This document shows, piece after piece, positions 41,813 through 51,800 of a stretch of 64,000 nucleotides of DNA (position 1 is the stretch's first letter; each line of letters starts with the position of its first letter). Under the pieces are notes generated by a model. The model did not search any database. It had not been told where the DNA came from and saw nothing but the letters and a program-made list of their open reading frames with translations. Made by a program: the position numbers and the translations under genes. The stretch is from Thecamonas trahens ATCC 50062 (Eukaryota; Apusozoa; Apusomonadida; Apusomonadidae): contig NW_013657623.1 in NCBI RefSeq assembly GCF_000142905.1, positions 183,337 to 247,336 on the forward strand. The letters run 5' to 3'.

Positions 41813-44800
41813 ATGGGCTGGATATGTGTGTGGTCGCGGACTCTGCCGAGTCTGGTCGTTGTGGTGGTACTTGTCCTCGCTCTGGCGGTGGTGGACTCTC
41901 GCTCGAATGGGCCGGTGACCGAAGCGGCCGAATGGCCGGCAAGCGACGCTGTCCAGCCACGCGTCCGCATTGCTGCCTACTATCAGGGCTCTTCGCCGCA
42001 CATCTCGCTACTTCAACAATGGATTGCGGCGTACAATGCATATGCTGCAGGCAACACGAGTGCTGAGCTCGTCCTGTACCCCCTTCCTGACAGTTTCGAG
42101 GAGTCCCTTCCCTGGGTCCTTGGTGGCATGGACGTCATTCTCACGTACCCAAGTCATGGCGAGACACTGCTGACCGGAGCGTATATGGTCCCGCTTGATG
42201 AGGTATGGCAGCGTAACGATCTGGAAGATGCTGTACTCGCTGTGCTCAAACGGACTCTGGCGGCGGGTGGTGACCACAGGTACGGCGTGCCGGCGCTTGC
42301 CCTTGCAGGCGTTTGCACCTACCGCAAGTCGATGTTTGCTGCGCTCGGCGTGACTGTGCCTAGCCATTGGACAGCCTTGCTCGCGTTGTGTGCCAAGGCC
42401 AAAGCTGCCGGGCGGATGTGCCTCGCGGTTGACGTGGGGATTGAGGGTGCGTCGGCGCTCTTTGACTTACTCTTCATCCGCATGTACGGTCACAAAGCTT
42501 ACAGCGCATTCCTCCTCGGCGACGTCTCGTTTGTGGACGGGCCGGTCCGGTCAGTGATGGAAGAAATCATCTGGCTCCATGAGGCTGGCTACTACGTGGC
42601 GTCGGACACACCGGCTGGGCGCAAGCTGCCGCACTCGCGTGGCGTCCTCAGCAATTCGTCTGTCATCTCGTGCGGCGTCGACATGTTTGCCAGCATGATG
42701 AGTCGGGACGAGTCTGCCGACGACCTCGCTTCGTTTGCCTTTCCTGTTTACGACGGCCCCATTGGGTCGGGGCGCGGCGCGGCGGACATGCACAGCGCAC
42801 CGTCGACCTCGGTCTACTTGGCTGCTCCGCGAAGCGCTACCAATGTGGCCGGCGCGGTTGACTTTCTGGCGTTTGTCTCGTCGGCTGCCGGACGCAGCAT
42901 TCTCTCGGCGTGGCTGAGCCAGACGCATGCCTCGTGGGGTGTGCCGGTCTTCAAGTCGGTTGCTGATGAACTCGCGTCGCAGCGGACAGCGCTGGGCCGG
43001 CAGCTACTCGACTCTGACACTGCTCCGCCGCTTCCGTTTTCACGGCGGGGTCTCTCACCGCACCAGCTGTCTGTATCCTGGATTAAGCTGCTGGGCAACG
43101 TTCAGTTGGCGGCCACGGTGGCCGATGCACGGGAAGAGCTCGACGCTGGACTGGAGACGATGGAGGCGATTCGGCTCGCTGAACGGTTCCACAAGGCGTC
43201 ACCGCCGCGAATGCTTCCAGTATCAGGGACGTACCTGGGCGATGTCGAGGTGACGATGACAAGTGTGACGCCGAACGCGACCATGTACTACACGCTCGAC
43301 GGGAGTATGCCGACGCCGAGGTCGGCCAAGTACCGCGGGCCGTTTCGGGTGCGCGGCGAGGTGACGACGGTCCGGGCCATTGCGGTTGCGTTTGCACTCT
43401 ACGAGTCGACGGTGGCCCAGGCCGAGTACAAGACAGCATCGAGCGCCCAGAGCTACTTGGGCGCGGATGACGATTCGCTCAAGGTTGCACTCGGCGTGTC
43501 GACAGCGGTGGTGGCGTGCGCAGTGGTGGCGATTGCGGTTGGTGTGCTGGCGGTGCGGCGGCGGTTCCGGCGGACAGACGTTGCGCCGCTGGGCGACAAG
43601 GCAATTCCGTTTGACGAGTTGGATGTCAAGGGCGTTGTTGGGCTTGGTGTGTTTGGCATGGAGTACATGGGCGCGTGGCAAGGCAAGGCTGTCGTGGTCA
43701 AGCACTTGAGTAACTTTCCGACCCACGGAAGCTTCCGACGCGAGTTCAATGTTAACTGGGCGGCGCTGGCAGACGAGATGGAGCACGTCATGCATCTCTC
43801 GCACCCGAACGTGTCGGCGGTGCTCGGCTTGGCGCGCTCGCCGCCGGTCCTTGTCAACGAGTTTGTGCCGCGCGGCTCGCTGTACAATGTGCTTCACACG
43901 CGGCACATTGCGCTCGACTCGAGTGTCATTTTTATGTGGGCACACAAGCTGTGCGAGGGCATGGCGTACTTGGTGGAGCACGGCGTGACGCATGGCAGCC
44001 TCTCGTCGCTCAGCATCCGACTCGACAACGGGTGGCAGCCGAAGCTCTGTGACTTTGGCTTTCCGCTCCTCCGGACCGGCTCGACCTCGGCGCGGAATGC
44101 GCTTGATCGGACGCACCTTGTCGAGTCTGGGCGCCTGGTGGCGTCGTCGTCTGGCTTCGGCTTGTCGAGCACGTACATGTCGACCGGCCATGGACCGAGG
44201 TTGATGGCAGCGGTGCTGGAGGGCTCGCTCTCGGCTGGCTCGACGAGCCAAATGTTCGGCTCTGTAACCGAGGGAGAGATGAATGTGGCCAAAGAGCTGC
44301 CGTCTGCTGAGTCGATGTACTGGCTAGCGCCCGAGGTGCTCCAGCTCGGGGCGAATGGGTTGTCGCGTGCGGCGGATGCGTATGCGCTTGGCATTGTACT
44401 GTGGGAGCTGACGACACGGCGCGACGTGTACTGGGCGGAGAATCCGCTTGCGGCGGCGCTTGATGTGGTGCGCAACGAGAGGCGGCCCAACGTGGGCGAG
44501 GTGCCGGTTGTTTTTGATGACATCCGCAGCGTCATGGTCGAGTTGTGGCGGCCCGAGCCCGAAGCGCGGATGGAGTTTGTGGTTGCGGCGCATGCGCTAG
44601 GTGCGCTTTACAGCGAGAGCCATGTCATTCTCCCCCGATGCATGGCGGCGGTGGTAGGCCGAACAACAGTGGTCCACTGCGAGCTTCTGGGTGCGCTCCG
44701 GGGCTTGCTCTGCGGAAGTAAGGCCGAGACCGCGCGCCTGACGGCGTTCCACCACGGCCTCCCGGAGCTGGCCAAGCGGACGGGCGGCACAGTGTTTGAG

Positions 44801-46453
44801 TGGGGCTTGGGGTGGGTGACAGCAGTCATGGAGACGCGGCAGTCGGTAATTGACTTTGCGCGGTTTATCCGCGAGTTGGAGCTGTCTTCGGGCCCGGTGA
44901 CAGTGATGGCGACGCATGCCGAGCTAGAGGCGATCGACGTCGACGCAGGGCGGCGGACCCTTGCCGGGCCCGCCATGAGCGCCATGCGCACCAGCTGGCG
45001 AGCCATGTTTGGCCCATACCGCAACGAGAATCTCACTCGGCACACGGGTAATGGGCACGCCCCATCGAGCGCAACCGGAGTGTTTGCGGTCGGCGAGCTG
45101 GCATCTGTGCTCAAGGGTGACGTCCATGTCACGCTGCACAAGGTCGGCCAGCCTGGCGTGTGGCAGCTGCTGCGAGTCGGAGAGGCGCCTGTTGAGCTCG
45201 ACGCTGACGCTGTCGCAAGAGATGGGACGCTCGGCAAAGGAGCGAGACGGCGGGGCAGGGCCATGTCGGCTGGTGCGGCCAGCGAGGCGCTTTCGTCGGA
45301 ACTGTCATCGTCATCGTCAAGCCTTAGCGGCGAAGAGCGAGAGAGCACAAGCATTGCTGAACGGGTTGCATCTGCAGGAACGCTTGGCGTGCAGGAGCAG
45401 TCGCGAGCGATGCTTCGCGAGGTGACAGCCGGCGTGACGGCGCTGCACCTGCTGACGACGAGCGAAGTGGCAGCGATGGTGGAGCAAGGTGGCGAAGTAT
45501 GGCAGAGCTCACTAGGCGTTTCGCACAAGGCCGAGCTTCCGTACGGCGACGATGAGGAGCTCACGCACCCTGTAGTCGTCAAGGTTCTCGCGCGGCAGAC
45601 GTACTCGGCATCGGAGCTGGTGGTGTTTGCGGCAGTGTGTGTGGAGGCAGCGGCGACGCAGGTGGGCGGCGTGATGGGGCCGATTGCGGTGTGTGTAGAG
45701 GCACCGTACATGGCAATTGTGACGCCGCGGTTTGAGCAGGGCTCGCTAGCGGATGCGCTGACGCTCTCGATCTCATCTGTGACAACACAGCGGGTGCGCG
45801 ATGTATGTGTCTCGATACTGTCGGGTCTTGCAGCACTGCATGCGGCGTCGGGCCGCGGGCACGGCGCGCTCCGCCCGTCGAACATCATGCTCGAGGGCCG
45901 CGGCTTGGGCGAGGCAGCGTCGCGGCGGCTGGCGGTGACGCTGGTCGACTTTGGGCTAGAGGCGGTGCGGACTAACCTGGGGACGGTGACGCAAGTGCCG
46001 GTTGTGCGGTACATGTCGCCTGAGGCGCTTCGTGGGGTGGCCGGCTCGCAACAGGGCGACATCTTTGTGGCGGGCACCATCATATACGAGCTCGTAACCG
46101 GCTTTCCCGCCTTTGGCGACGAGAGCTCGTCGCTCGAAGCGGCGATGGACATTGTCGACGGAAAACGGCCGGTGCTCGATGAGCATCTTGTCTTCTCCGA
46201 GTCGCTGCGGAGCCTCATCCAGCGGTGCTGGCTAGAAAATGCCCAGCTTCGGCCGAGTGCTGATGAGTTGCTGAGCGAGCTGAGCAAGCTAGCCGTCGGC
46301 GACTTTATCGGTGTCCAACGGCGAGCTGCGCACGGCCGGACCATTCCCGCGGGAGCAACAGCCTCCGAGTCAAGCTCGACAGCACGATCCGGTGTGAGCA
46401 TGGGCACCCACGGCCCGCCACGACCGCATCCTGCCCAGCTCCGCCTCACATAG
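41813..46453 (+). CDS. Receptor with ABC-type solute-binding ectodomain, TM, and two kinase-like domains flanking a cyclase-like region
   Basis: The protein is 1546 residues in one exon. A signal peptide (1-28) leads into a bacterial family 1 extracellular solute-binding fold (about 45-440; GVDVILTYPS-type core, GVPALALAGVCTYRKSMFAA, WTALLALCAKAKAAG). A small chitobiase/hexosaminidase C-terminal-like beta domain follows (467-525; ATMYYTLDGSMPTPRSAKYR), then a TM (about 560-580). Kinase-like domain 1 (about 600-925) has G610LGVFG, K630 and D747FG, but H727-G-S replaces HRD. Region 943-1120 has a class III cyclase-like pattern (GGTVFEWGLGW) with lost metal residues. Kinase-like domain 2 (about 1210-1490) has K1257, HGA (1350-1352) in place of HRD, N1357 and D1379FG. 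The layout recalls receptor guanylate cyclases. It probably senses an extracellular sugar or oligomer and signals by allostery or scaffolding. Confidence 0.82.
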   Translation: MGWICVWSRTLPSLVVVVVLVLALAVVDSRSNGPVTEAAEWPASDAVQPRVRIAAYYQGSSPHISLLQQWIAAYNAYAAGNTSAELVLYPLPDSFEESLPWVLGGMDVILTYPSHGETLLTGAYMVPLDEVWQRNDLEDAVLAVLKRTLAAGGDHRYGVPALALAGVCTYRKSMFAALGVTVPSHWTALLALCAKAKAAGRMCLAVDVGIEGASALFDLLFIRMYGHKAYSAFLLGDVSFVDGPVRSVMEEIIWLHEAGYYVASDTPAGRKLPHSRGVLSNSSVISCGVDMFASMMSRDESADDLASFAFPVYDGPIGSGRGAADMHSAPSTSVYLAAPRSATNVAGAVDFLAFVSSAAGRSILSAWLSQTHASWGVPVFKSVADELASQRTALGRQLLDSDTAPPLPFSRRGLSPHQLSVSWIKLLGNVQLAATVADAREELDAGLETMEAIRLAERFHKASPPRMLPVSGTYLGDVEVTMTSVTPNATMYYTLDGSMPTPRSAKYRGPFRVRGEVTTVRAIAVAFALYESTVAQAEYKTASSAQSYLGADDDSLKVALGVSTAVVACAVVAIAVGVLAVRRRFRRTDVAPLGDKAIPFDELDVKGVVGLGVFGMEYMGAWQGKAVVVKHLSNFPTHGSFRREFNVNWAALADEMEHVMHLSHPNVSAVLGLARSPPVLVNEFVPRGSLYNVLHTRHIALDSSVIFMWAHKLCEGMAYLVEHGVTHGSLSSLSIRLDNGWQPKLCDFGFPLLRTGSTSARNALDRTHLVESGRLVASSSGFGLSSTYMSTGHGPRLMAAVLEGSLSAGSTSQMFGSVTEGEMNVAKELPSAESMYWLAPEVLQLGANGLSRAADAYALGIVLWELTTRRDVYWAENPLAAALDVVRNERRPNVGEVPVVFDDIRSVMVELWRPEPEARMEFVVAAHALGALYSESHVILPRCMAAVVGRTTVVHCELLGALRGLLCGSKAETARLTAFHHGLPELAKRTGGTVFEWGLGWVTAVMETRQSVIDFARFIRELELSSGPVTVMATHAELEAIDVDAGRRTLAGPAMSAMRTSWRAMFGPYRNENLTRHTGNGHAPSSATGVFAVGELASVLKGDVHVTLHKVGQPGVWQLLRVGEAPVELDADAVARDGTLGKGARRRGRAMSAGAASEALSSELSSSSSSLSGEERESTSIAERVASAGTLGVQEQSRAMLREVTAGVTALHLLTTSEVAAMVEQGGEVWQSSLGVSHKAELPYGDDEELTHPVVVKVLARQTYSASELVVFAAVCVEAAATQVGGVMGPIAVCVEAPYMAIVTPRFEQGSLADALTLSISSVTTQRVRDVCVSILSGLAALHAASGRGHGALRPSNIMLEGRGLGEAASRRLAVTLVDFGLEAVRTNLGTVTQVPVVRYMSPEALRGVAGSQQGDIFVAGTIIYELVTGFPAFGDESSSLEAAMDIVDGKRPVLDEHLVFSESLRSLIQRCWLENAQLRPSADELLSELSKLAVGDFIGVQRRAAHGRTIPAGATASESSSTARSGVSMGTHGPPRPHPAQLRLT

Positions 46454-46916
46454 TTGCTCATCGTAAATGAAGCGGGAGCCAGCGTAGGCGGTGGGGTCAG
46501 TGCGATGAGAGGACCGAAAGCGGTGATGGTTCGGATCGCCCGCTTAGCGACACGCCGCTGCAGTTGGAGGGAGGGGAGGAGGGGGGAGGGGGGGGGGGGG
46601 GGGTATAGGCATGTTGCACACATACACTTCTCCTCAAGTGTCCTAGGTGGGCAGATAGAGAGAGAGAGAGTGTGTGTGTGTGTGTGTGTGTGCTACATCC
46701 AGAAGACTGTGGCCGCGAGTGCCAAGCAAGCACCACTTGTTGAGCAACGTGTCGAGCTGCGTGTTGAGCAACAAGTGCAGACGCGAGACCGACCAAGGCA
46801 GGACAAGGGCAGGCCGCGAACAAAGCCGTACCAACCAACCAACCCCCTCCTCCTGTCAGTGACCGTCACAGGCAAGAGACACTGAGGCAAGTGAGGCACC
46901 CACGTTCTGTGTCACA
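46454..46916. other. Intergenic region with poly-G and GT repeat
   Basis: A G homopolymer (about 46588-46602) and an AG/GT microsatellite (about 46658-46691), then ordinary sequence with two GTTGAGCAAC-like repeats (about 46738-46772). No gene is seen. Confidence 0.6.
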
Positions 46917-48782
46917 ATGCCAATGGAGTCGATGCTGCTGAGACGCAGAGTCTTGCGCAATCGGACTGTCCGGATTCCCGCCTCGCCCACAGAGTCTGCC
47001 GTTGCGCTGGCCAACGTCTTGCCATCGCCGCGTCGGTCGGCTCGCGGGCGGCCTGACATGTCACCGCCATCGTCGTCGCCGCCGCCGGTGGAGACGATGC
47101 AGTCGCGCGGGGGATCGCCTCGGCGTGTCACTCGCGGCGCGTCGTCGTCGGTCTTTGCCTTTGACAGCCATACCGAGGCGGCCGGCCCATCGCCTGCTGA
47201 TTCGCACAGCCGGTCGCGGTCACAGTCGCGGTCGCGGTCGCGGTCGCGGTCGCAGTCGGTGGCGCGCGAGGTGCGCGAGCGGAGCGTGACGATCGAGGTG
47301 GACGTTGGAGCAGAGAGCAAGGAGCCGATGGCGATGAGGATGGAGACTGTCTTTGCCTTTCCGTTCAACTACGGTGATGAGGCGTTGGAGGCCAAGGGAA
47401 TGGGCAGCGGGGTGGGCACGACGCTGCAACGATTTGTGTCGGCAACGAACACGCTTGTGGGCGCTGCTGTCGGTGCCCCGCTCGATCAGTGGCAGCCTGG
47501 CGAGTCTGCCCGGAACAAGGATATGGAGTTTGAAGAGATGCTCCTGGTGCGCCGGCTCGCTGCGCTCGAGCTGGGGTACGCGGATGCGCGCGTAGTGGCA
47601 GACCGGGTGGGGACCGAGGCGTGGTCGCTGCCGGTGGCCCTCCACATTGCAGGAGGTGTTTCCGCCGAGCTGGTGAGCGTGGAGGTGCAGCTCTACTCCA
47701 AGTCGGTCGGCCTTCTCATGTTTTCGGTTGCGTCCGACGAGCGTGTTGAGATCAACGAAACCATTGTACTGATCAACGTGCTGCGGCGGCTGACCGAGGC
47801 CGACAACGTCTTTGTCACGCCGCATCAAGAGCACTCGCCGCAGCGGCGGCAGCGGAGGCGGGCGTCGGGTGGCGGCAGCGGGCTCTTTGGCACGCCGCGG
47901 GTCTCGACTGTCGGGCCTGAGGCACCGGTCGCGTTTGCCTCGCGCGACCTCGTGTCGTCGGCGCTCAACGCAACGCTTGGACGCGGGGCGTGGACAGCGG
48001 CCGGTGGCCTCGATCGGCTCTTCACTTACACCACGGTACTGGCGTCGCTGCCAGAGGAGGCCAACGACTTTGCGCTGCGGCGCAAGGTAGCGTACCATCT
48101 GGCGACGGTGACGCGGCTGCTGACGCGAGTCGACGAGTCGTTCATCGAGGAGTTCACCGAGAAGAATGGGTACGGGCGGTTCCTGACCGAGGCCGAAGGC
48201 GGCTCGCACATTGTGTTCTCGCACAACGGTGGAGCTGCGGTGGTGGTGGGCGCGCCAGGCTGCGACTCGGCGGCCATGCTGGCCAAGGGCTGGAAGGGCA
48301 CTCAGCGGTATACCAAGGCGCTCATCGAACCGCTTCTCTACCAGCGGACGTATCTGCAATCGCTCGGGGAGCAGCTCTCTGAGCTGATGCTCGCGCGACG
48401 AAAGACAAGCTGCCTCGACGAGCTCGCTGAGATCCACGGCTCGGTGCTGGAGTTCAAGGCGCGCTACTCGCAGCGGTCGATCTTCAAGACCCGGTCGATG
48501 AAGGAGCTGTTCGCGATCTGGTCAGCTACCGTCGGGCTCGACGTGCTCAACTCGTCGCTTGCCAGTTCTATCGGCGACCTGCACACCTACTACTCGGACG
48601 TCTCGTCGCGCAACACCCAGAAACGGCTCGACGTCCTCGCGGTTGTCCTTGGCATGCTCACGCTCGCCGAGCTCGTCATCAACGTCTACTTTTCTGACGC
48701 CGACTGGTGGGTCCCGCTGGCTGTCATCGGCGTCTTTGGCGTCCTCGCCGCCATCATCCTCATGCTGTACGTGTTCAAGTGA
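46917..48782 (+). CDS. Membrane-anchored protein with C-terminal two-TM hairpin, function unknown
   Basis: The protein is 621 residues. A disordered, Arg/Ser/Pro-rich N-terminus includes an (SR)n stretch (about 99-120, from CGGTCG repeats). A mixed fold runs from about 140 to 290 (TVFAFPFNYGDEALEA; FEEMLLVRRLAALELG; VEVQLYSKSVGLLMF). A Ser/Arg linker follows, then a long helical region (about 400-560) and two TM helices (about 570-615, LAVVLGMLTLAELVINVYF and VPLAVIGVFGVLAAIILML). The mixed domain followed by long helices and a terminal hairpin resembles RMD1/DUF155-type proteins in outline, but I cannot see the signature residues, so I leave it unnamed. It ends 49 bp from the convergent RNA-repair gene. 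Confidence 0.7.
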   Translation: MPMESMLLRRRVLRNRTVRIPASPTESAVALANVLPSPRRSARGRPDMSPPSSSPPPVETMQSRGGSPRRVTRGASSSVFAFDSHTEAAGPSPADSHSRSRSQSRSRSRSRSQSVAREVRERSVTIEVDVGAESKEPMAMRMETVFAFPFNYGDEALEAKGMGSGVGTTLQRFVSATNTLVGAAVGAPLDQWQPGESARNKDMEFEEMLLVRRLAALELGYADARVVADRVGTEAWSLPVALHIAGGVSAELVSVEVQLYSKSVGLLMFSVASDERVEINETIVLINVLRRLTEADNVFVTPHQEHSPQRRQRRRASGGGSGLFGTPRVSTVGPEAPVAFASRDLVSSALNATLGRGAWTAAGGLDRLFTYTTVLASLPEEANDFALRRKVAYHLATVTRLLTRVDESFIEEFTEKNGYGRFLTEAEGGSHIVFSHNGGAAVVVGAPGCDSAAMLAKGWKGTQRYTKALIEPLLYQRTYLQSLGEQLSELMLARRKTSCLDELAEIHGSVLEFKARYSQRSIFKTRSMKELFAIWSATVGLDVLNSSLASSIGDLHTYYSDVSSRNTQKRLDVLAVVLGMLTLAELVINVYFSDADWWVPLAVIGVFGVLAAIILMLYVFK

Positions 48783-48831
48783 TGAAGTAGCGGGCTCACA
48801 GGCAAGTGGACTCCGGTGGAGCTCTCGGTGT

Positions 48832-51800
48832 TTACTCGCTGGCGTTGAGGTCGTCAAGGCCAGGCGGGCGCATGCAGACTGCTGACGGGCTCGGCTCAAA
48901 GGCGGCAAGCATGGAGACGAGCGCAGACATGGGAAGATTGTGGACGCCGCGGGAACGAAGACGCGCGAGATCGGCGCCGGTAGTGACCAGCTCGAGGATG
49001 CCGACGGCGTAGCCGGCCTTGGTGGCCGAATCTAGGTAGGGCGCCAGGCTTGCAAGCGTGACCGATGTGTTGTCGACAATGACCAAGCCGACGTCGGTGG
49101 CAAGAGCATCATTAAAGGCTGTCTGGCACGCGGCGTGGGCGAGTGGGAGGAGGCTGGTGTCAAAGACGGCGGCGTAGACCTCGTGAGGCAGCATGCCCTT
49201 GCGCTTCTTGGCGGTCAGCTTGCCGGCACCGGCCTCAAAGTAAGCATCTGCCGAGACGACCGAAATCTCGTCGCCGGCACGTCCGAGCTGAGCTACGATC
49301 TCGGTGATGAGCGTCGACTTGCCGGTACCGGGCAAGCCGCGGACGAGGAGAACTTTGCGCGTGGCCTTGCCCAGAGGATCCAGCACATGTTCGATGACGT
49401 GAGATGGAGTGGCCACATGGAGCGGCGACGGTGCCGGTGGTGCTTTCCCGGCATCGTCGCGCCAGGCCGCGTACGGTCGCGTGATGGTGACCGTGAGCTT
49501 ACGCGAGGCCTTCTTGCCTTCGGCGTGCGTAGAGAAGCCGTAGCTTTCCGCAAGCTCGTGAATGATCTTGCGCTGGTCGGCTGTGGTGGTGCCGGCCTTG
49601 AGTTTGAGTTTCTCGCCCGGAAGGCCGGCCTCGAGAAGCGTGGCAAGATCACGGCGGAGGCGCGTAGGAAGGCCGATGGAAGCGATGGCGTCAGAGAGTG
49701 CATGCCATGAAAGGCTGGCCGGCACTGCGCCGGCATGGTGCGTGTCGCTGCCAGTGATTGTGTGCCCGACATGGCCGACGAGTCTCGCAAGGGTTGGTGG
49801 AACGTCTGCGCGCTGTGCACCAGCGCAACCAGCAACGTCAAGCCCGATCGCTGGCGCTCTTCCCGAAGCCATACCGAGTGTGAGATGGGCAACCTGGCCG
49901 TGCGCAAGCGGCATGCGAGCAGGCAGGTCGACGAGGGCAACAAGGCCAGCGTCCGGTACATAGGCAAACGACGCAGCCGCAAACTCAATGGAGGCGCCGG
50001 TGAGTGGAATGAGCTCGGCGAGGAGATCGTTAGCGGGGCGGTGAGCAAGGGTGATGTGCGGCGGAGCGAGCGGGCGAAGAAGATTACAGCTGCTCGCGTC
50101 AGGGCTGAGGCCAAGGCCAAGAAGCGCCGCATGCCACAGGGCGTCCGCGTCCTTCTCCGAGACAAAGATCGCTGTGTAGATGACAGCAGCGTCGGTCGGC
50201 AGTGGCAGAGCAGTGATCACACCTGGGGGCGCCGGGGCGGTGGATCGGGGGTAGCGGGCGAGCGCGCGCGGCGATGCATGACACTCGTGGCGGTGAGTGT
50301 AGATGCGAGCGAGAGGCTCTGGCAATGCGTTCGAGACAGCAAGAAGGCTGGTGAGGGATGTGGCGGCAGCGTCGAGACAAGCGGGAGGCAGAGGACGGGC
50401 GCACCAGTCCAGATCGTCATGGGCGTCGGGCGCGCAAAACGCGCGAAGCGGAGCAGAGTCGGGCAGGGTGGCCAGAGCGGCGTCAATGTCGCGGCCTGCA
50501 GTGATGACACGGATGTCAAGTCCGGGCGTGGCAGCCATTCGCGTGATGACTGTGCCGAGATTGCAGCTGGCCTTGACGAGGTGCGGCGAGTCAGTGATGA
50601 GGCTGCAGAGAGCGGCGACGAGGTCGGGCGGAAGAAGGGTAAAGGTGAGGAGGTCGATGGCCCAGGAGCGGGGCGGGGCGTTGGGTGTCTCGAGGGCAAG
50701 GCCTAGAACAAGCGGGCTTGTGCGTCCGCCGCCCGGCCAGAGCTGAAGAGCAACCGCGCGTAGGTCCGGCACTGCGAGTGCGTCGACGAGACCGGCGATG
50801 CCCCAGGTTGCCGGTGGAGGAGCTGGCGATGGTGGAAGAGACAGGGTTGGAAGGCTAGGGGCATCAACAGCGCCGACAAGAAGCTTCAGCTCGTAGGCAG
50901 AGCGCTGTGGTGTGGAATGGTGGACAAAGACCCCGCCGCGGGCGATCCAGGGGTGCGATGCTTGAGCGAGTCATCGATGAGGACGGCGCCAGGGATCGCA
51001 AACGGAGACTTGTCCGAATCCTCAGCAAAGAGCACACGGTCAGCGGGTAGGCCGAGATGGGCCTTGCACCAGGCTCGCTTTTTCTTGCGGGCCTGCTTCC
51101 CGATTTTGCCGTGAGGCACAGCAGTGAGGATGTGGAGCGAAGCGATGGCACCGGCAGCACGCAGGTCGAGAAGGGACTTCCACAGGATGGCAGCGCCGTC
51201 TGTCAGAGCGAGTGAGCCAAAAAAGCCCGCGCTCGAGCCGATGAGTTTCCACATCTTGGCCGGACCGAGCTCTGCCGAGCTCATGCCGCGCGAGAGGGCA
51301 CGGACGCCAGCCTCAAAGTCAGCGAGTACGCCGTCGAGGTCGCAGAAGACCGGTGGGGGCCTGATGGCGAGCGAATTGAGCTCGATGCGGCAAGCAGGTC
51401 AGCCTTGTCGGACTCGACAGCGAGTCGGATAGCAACTCCGCGGTCGATGGATGCCTCGATACCGGTGGTGAGCTGGCGGAGAGTGATGGAAGAGCCAACC
51501 GGGACAAGGCAGGCAGCGATGGCACGAGTAGCACCTGATGCGGCGTCGGTGGCGCAGACGCGCCAGTGGGCGAGAGCAGCCGAGCCCGAGAAGGCCGAGA
51601 CGGCAGCAGCGGGCGGGAGGAGATCGATTCGGAGCTCGCGCGAGCCGTCCTTGCAGTACTTTTCCCAGAGGCCCTTGATGGCACCAGTCGACGGGGCGTA
51701 GCCCGGCTCGACAGCGAGACGCGTGGCGTCGCCGACGGACCGGACCGGAAGGCCGAGGTAGGCAGCGATCTTGCGTGGAAGGTAGGTGTTGAGCAGGTGC

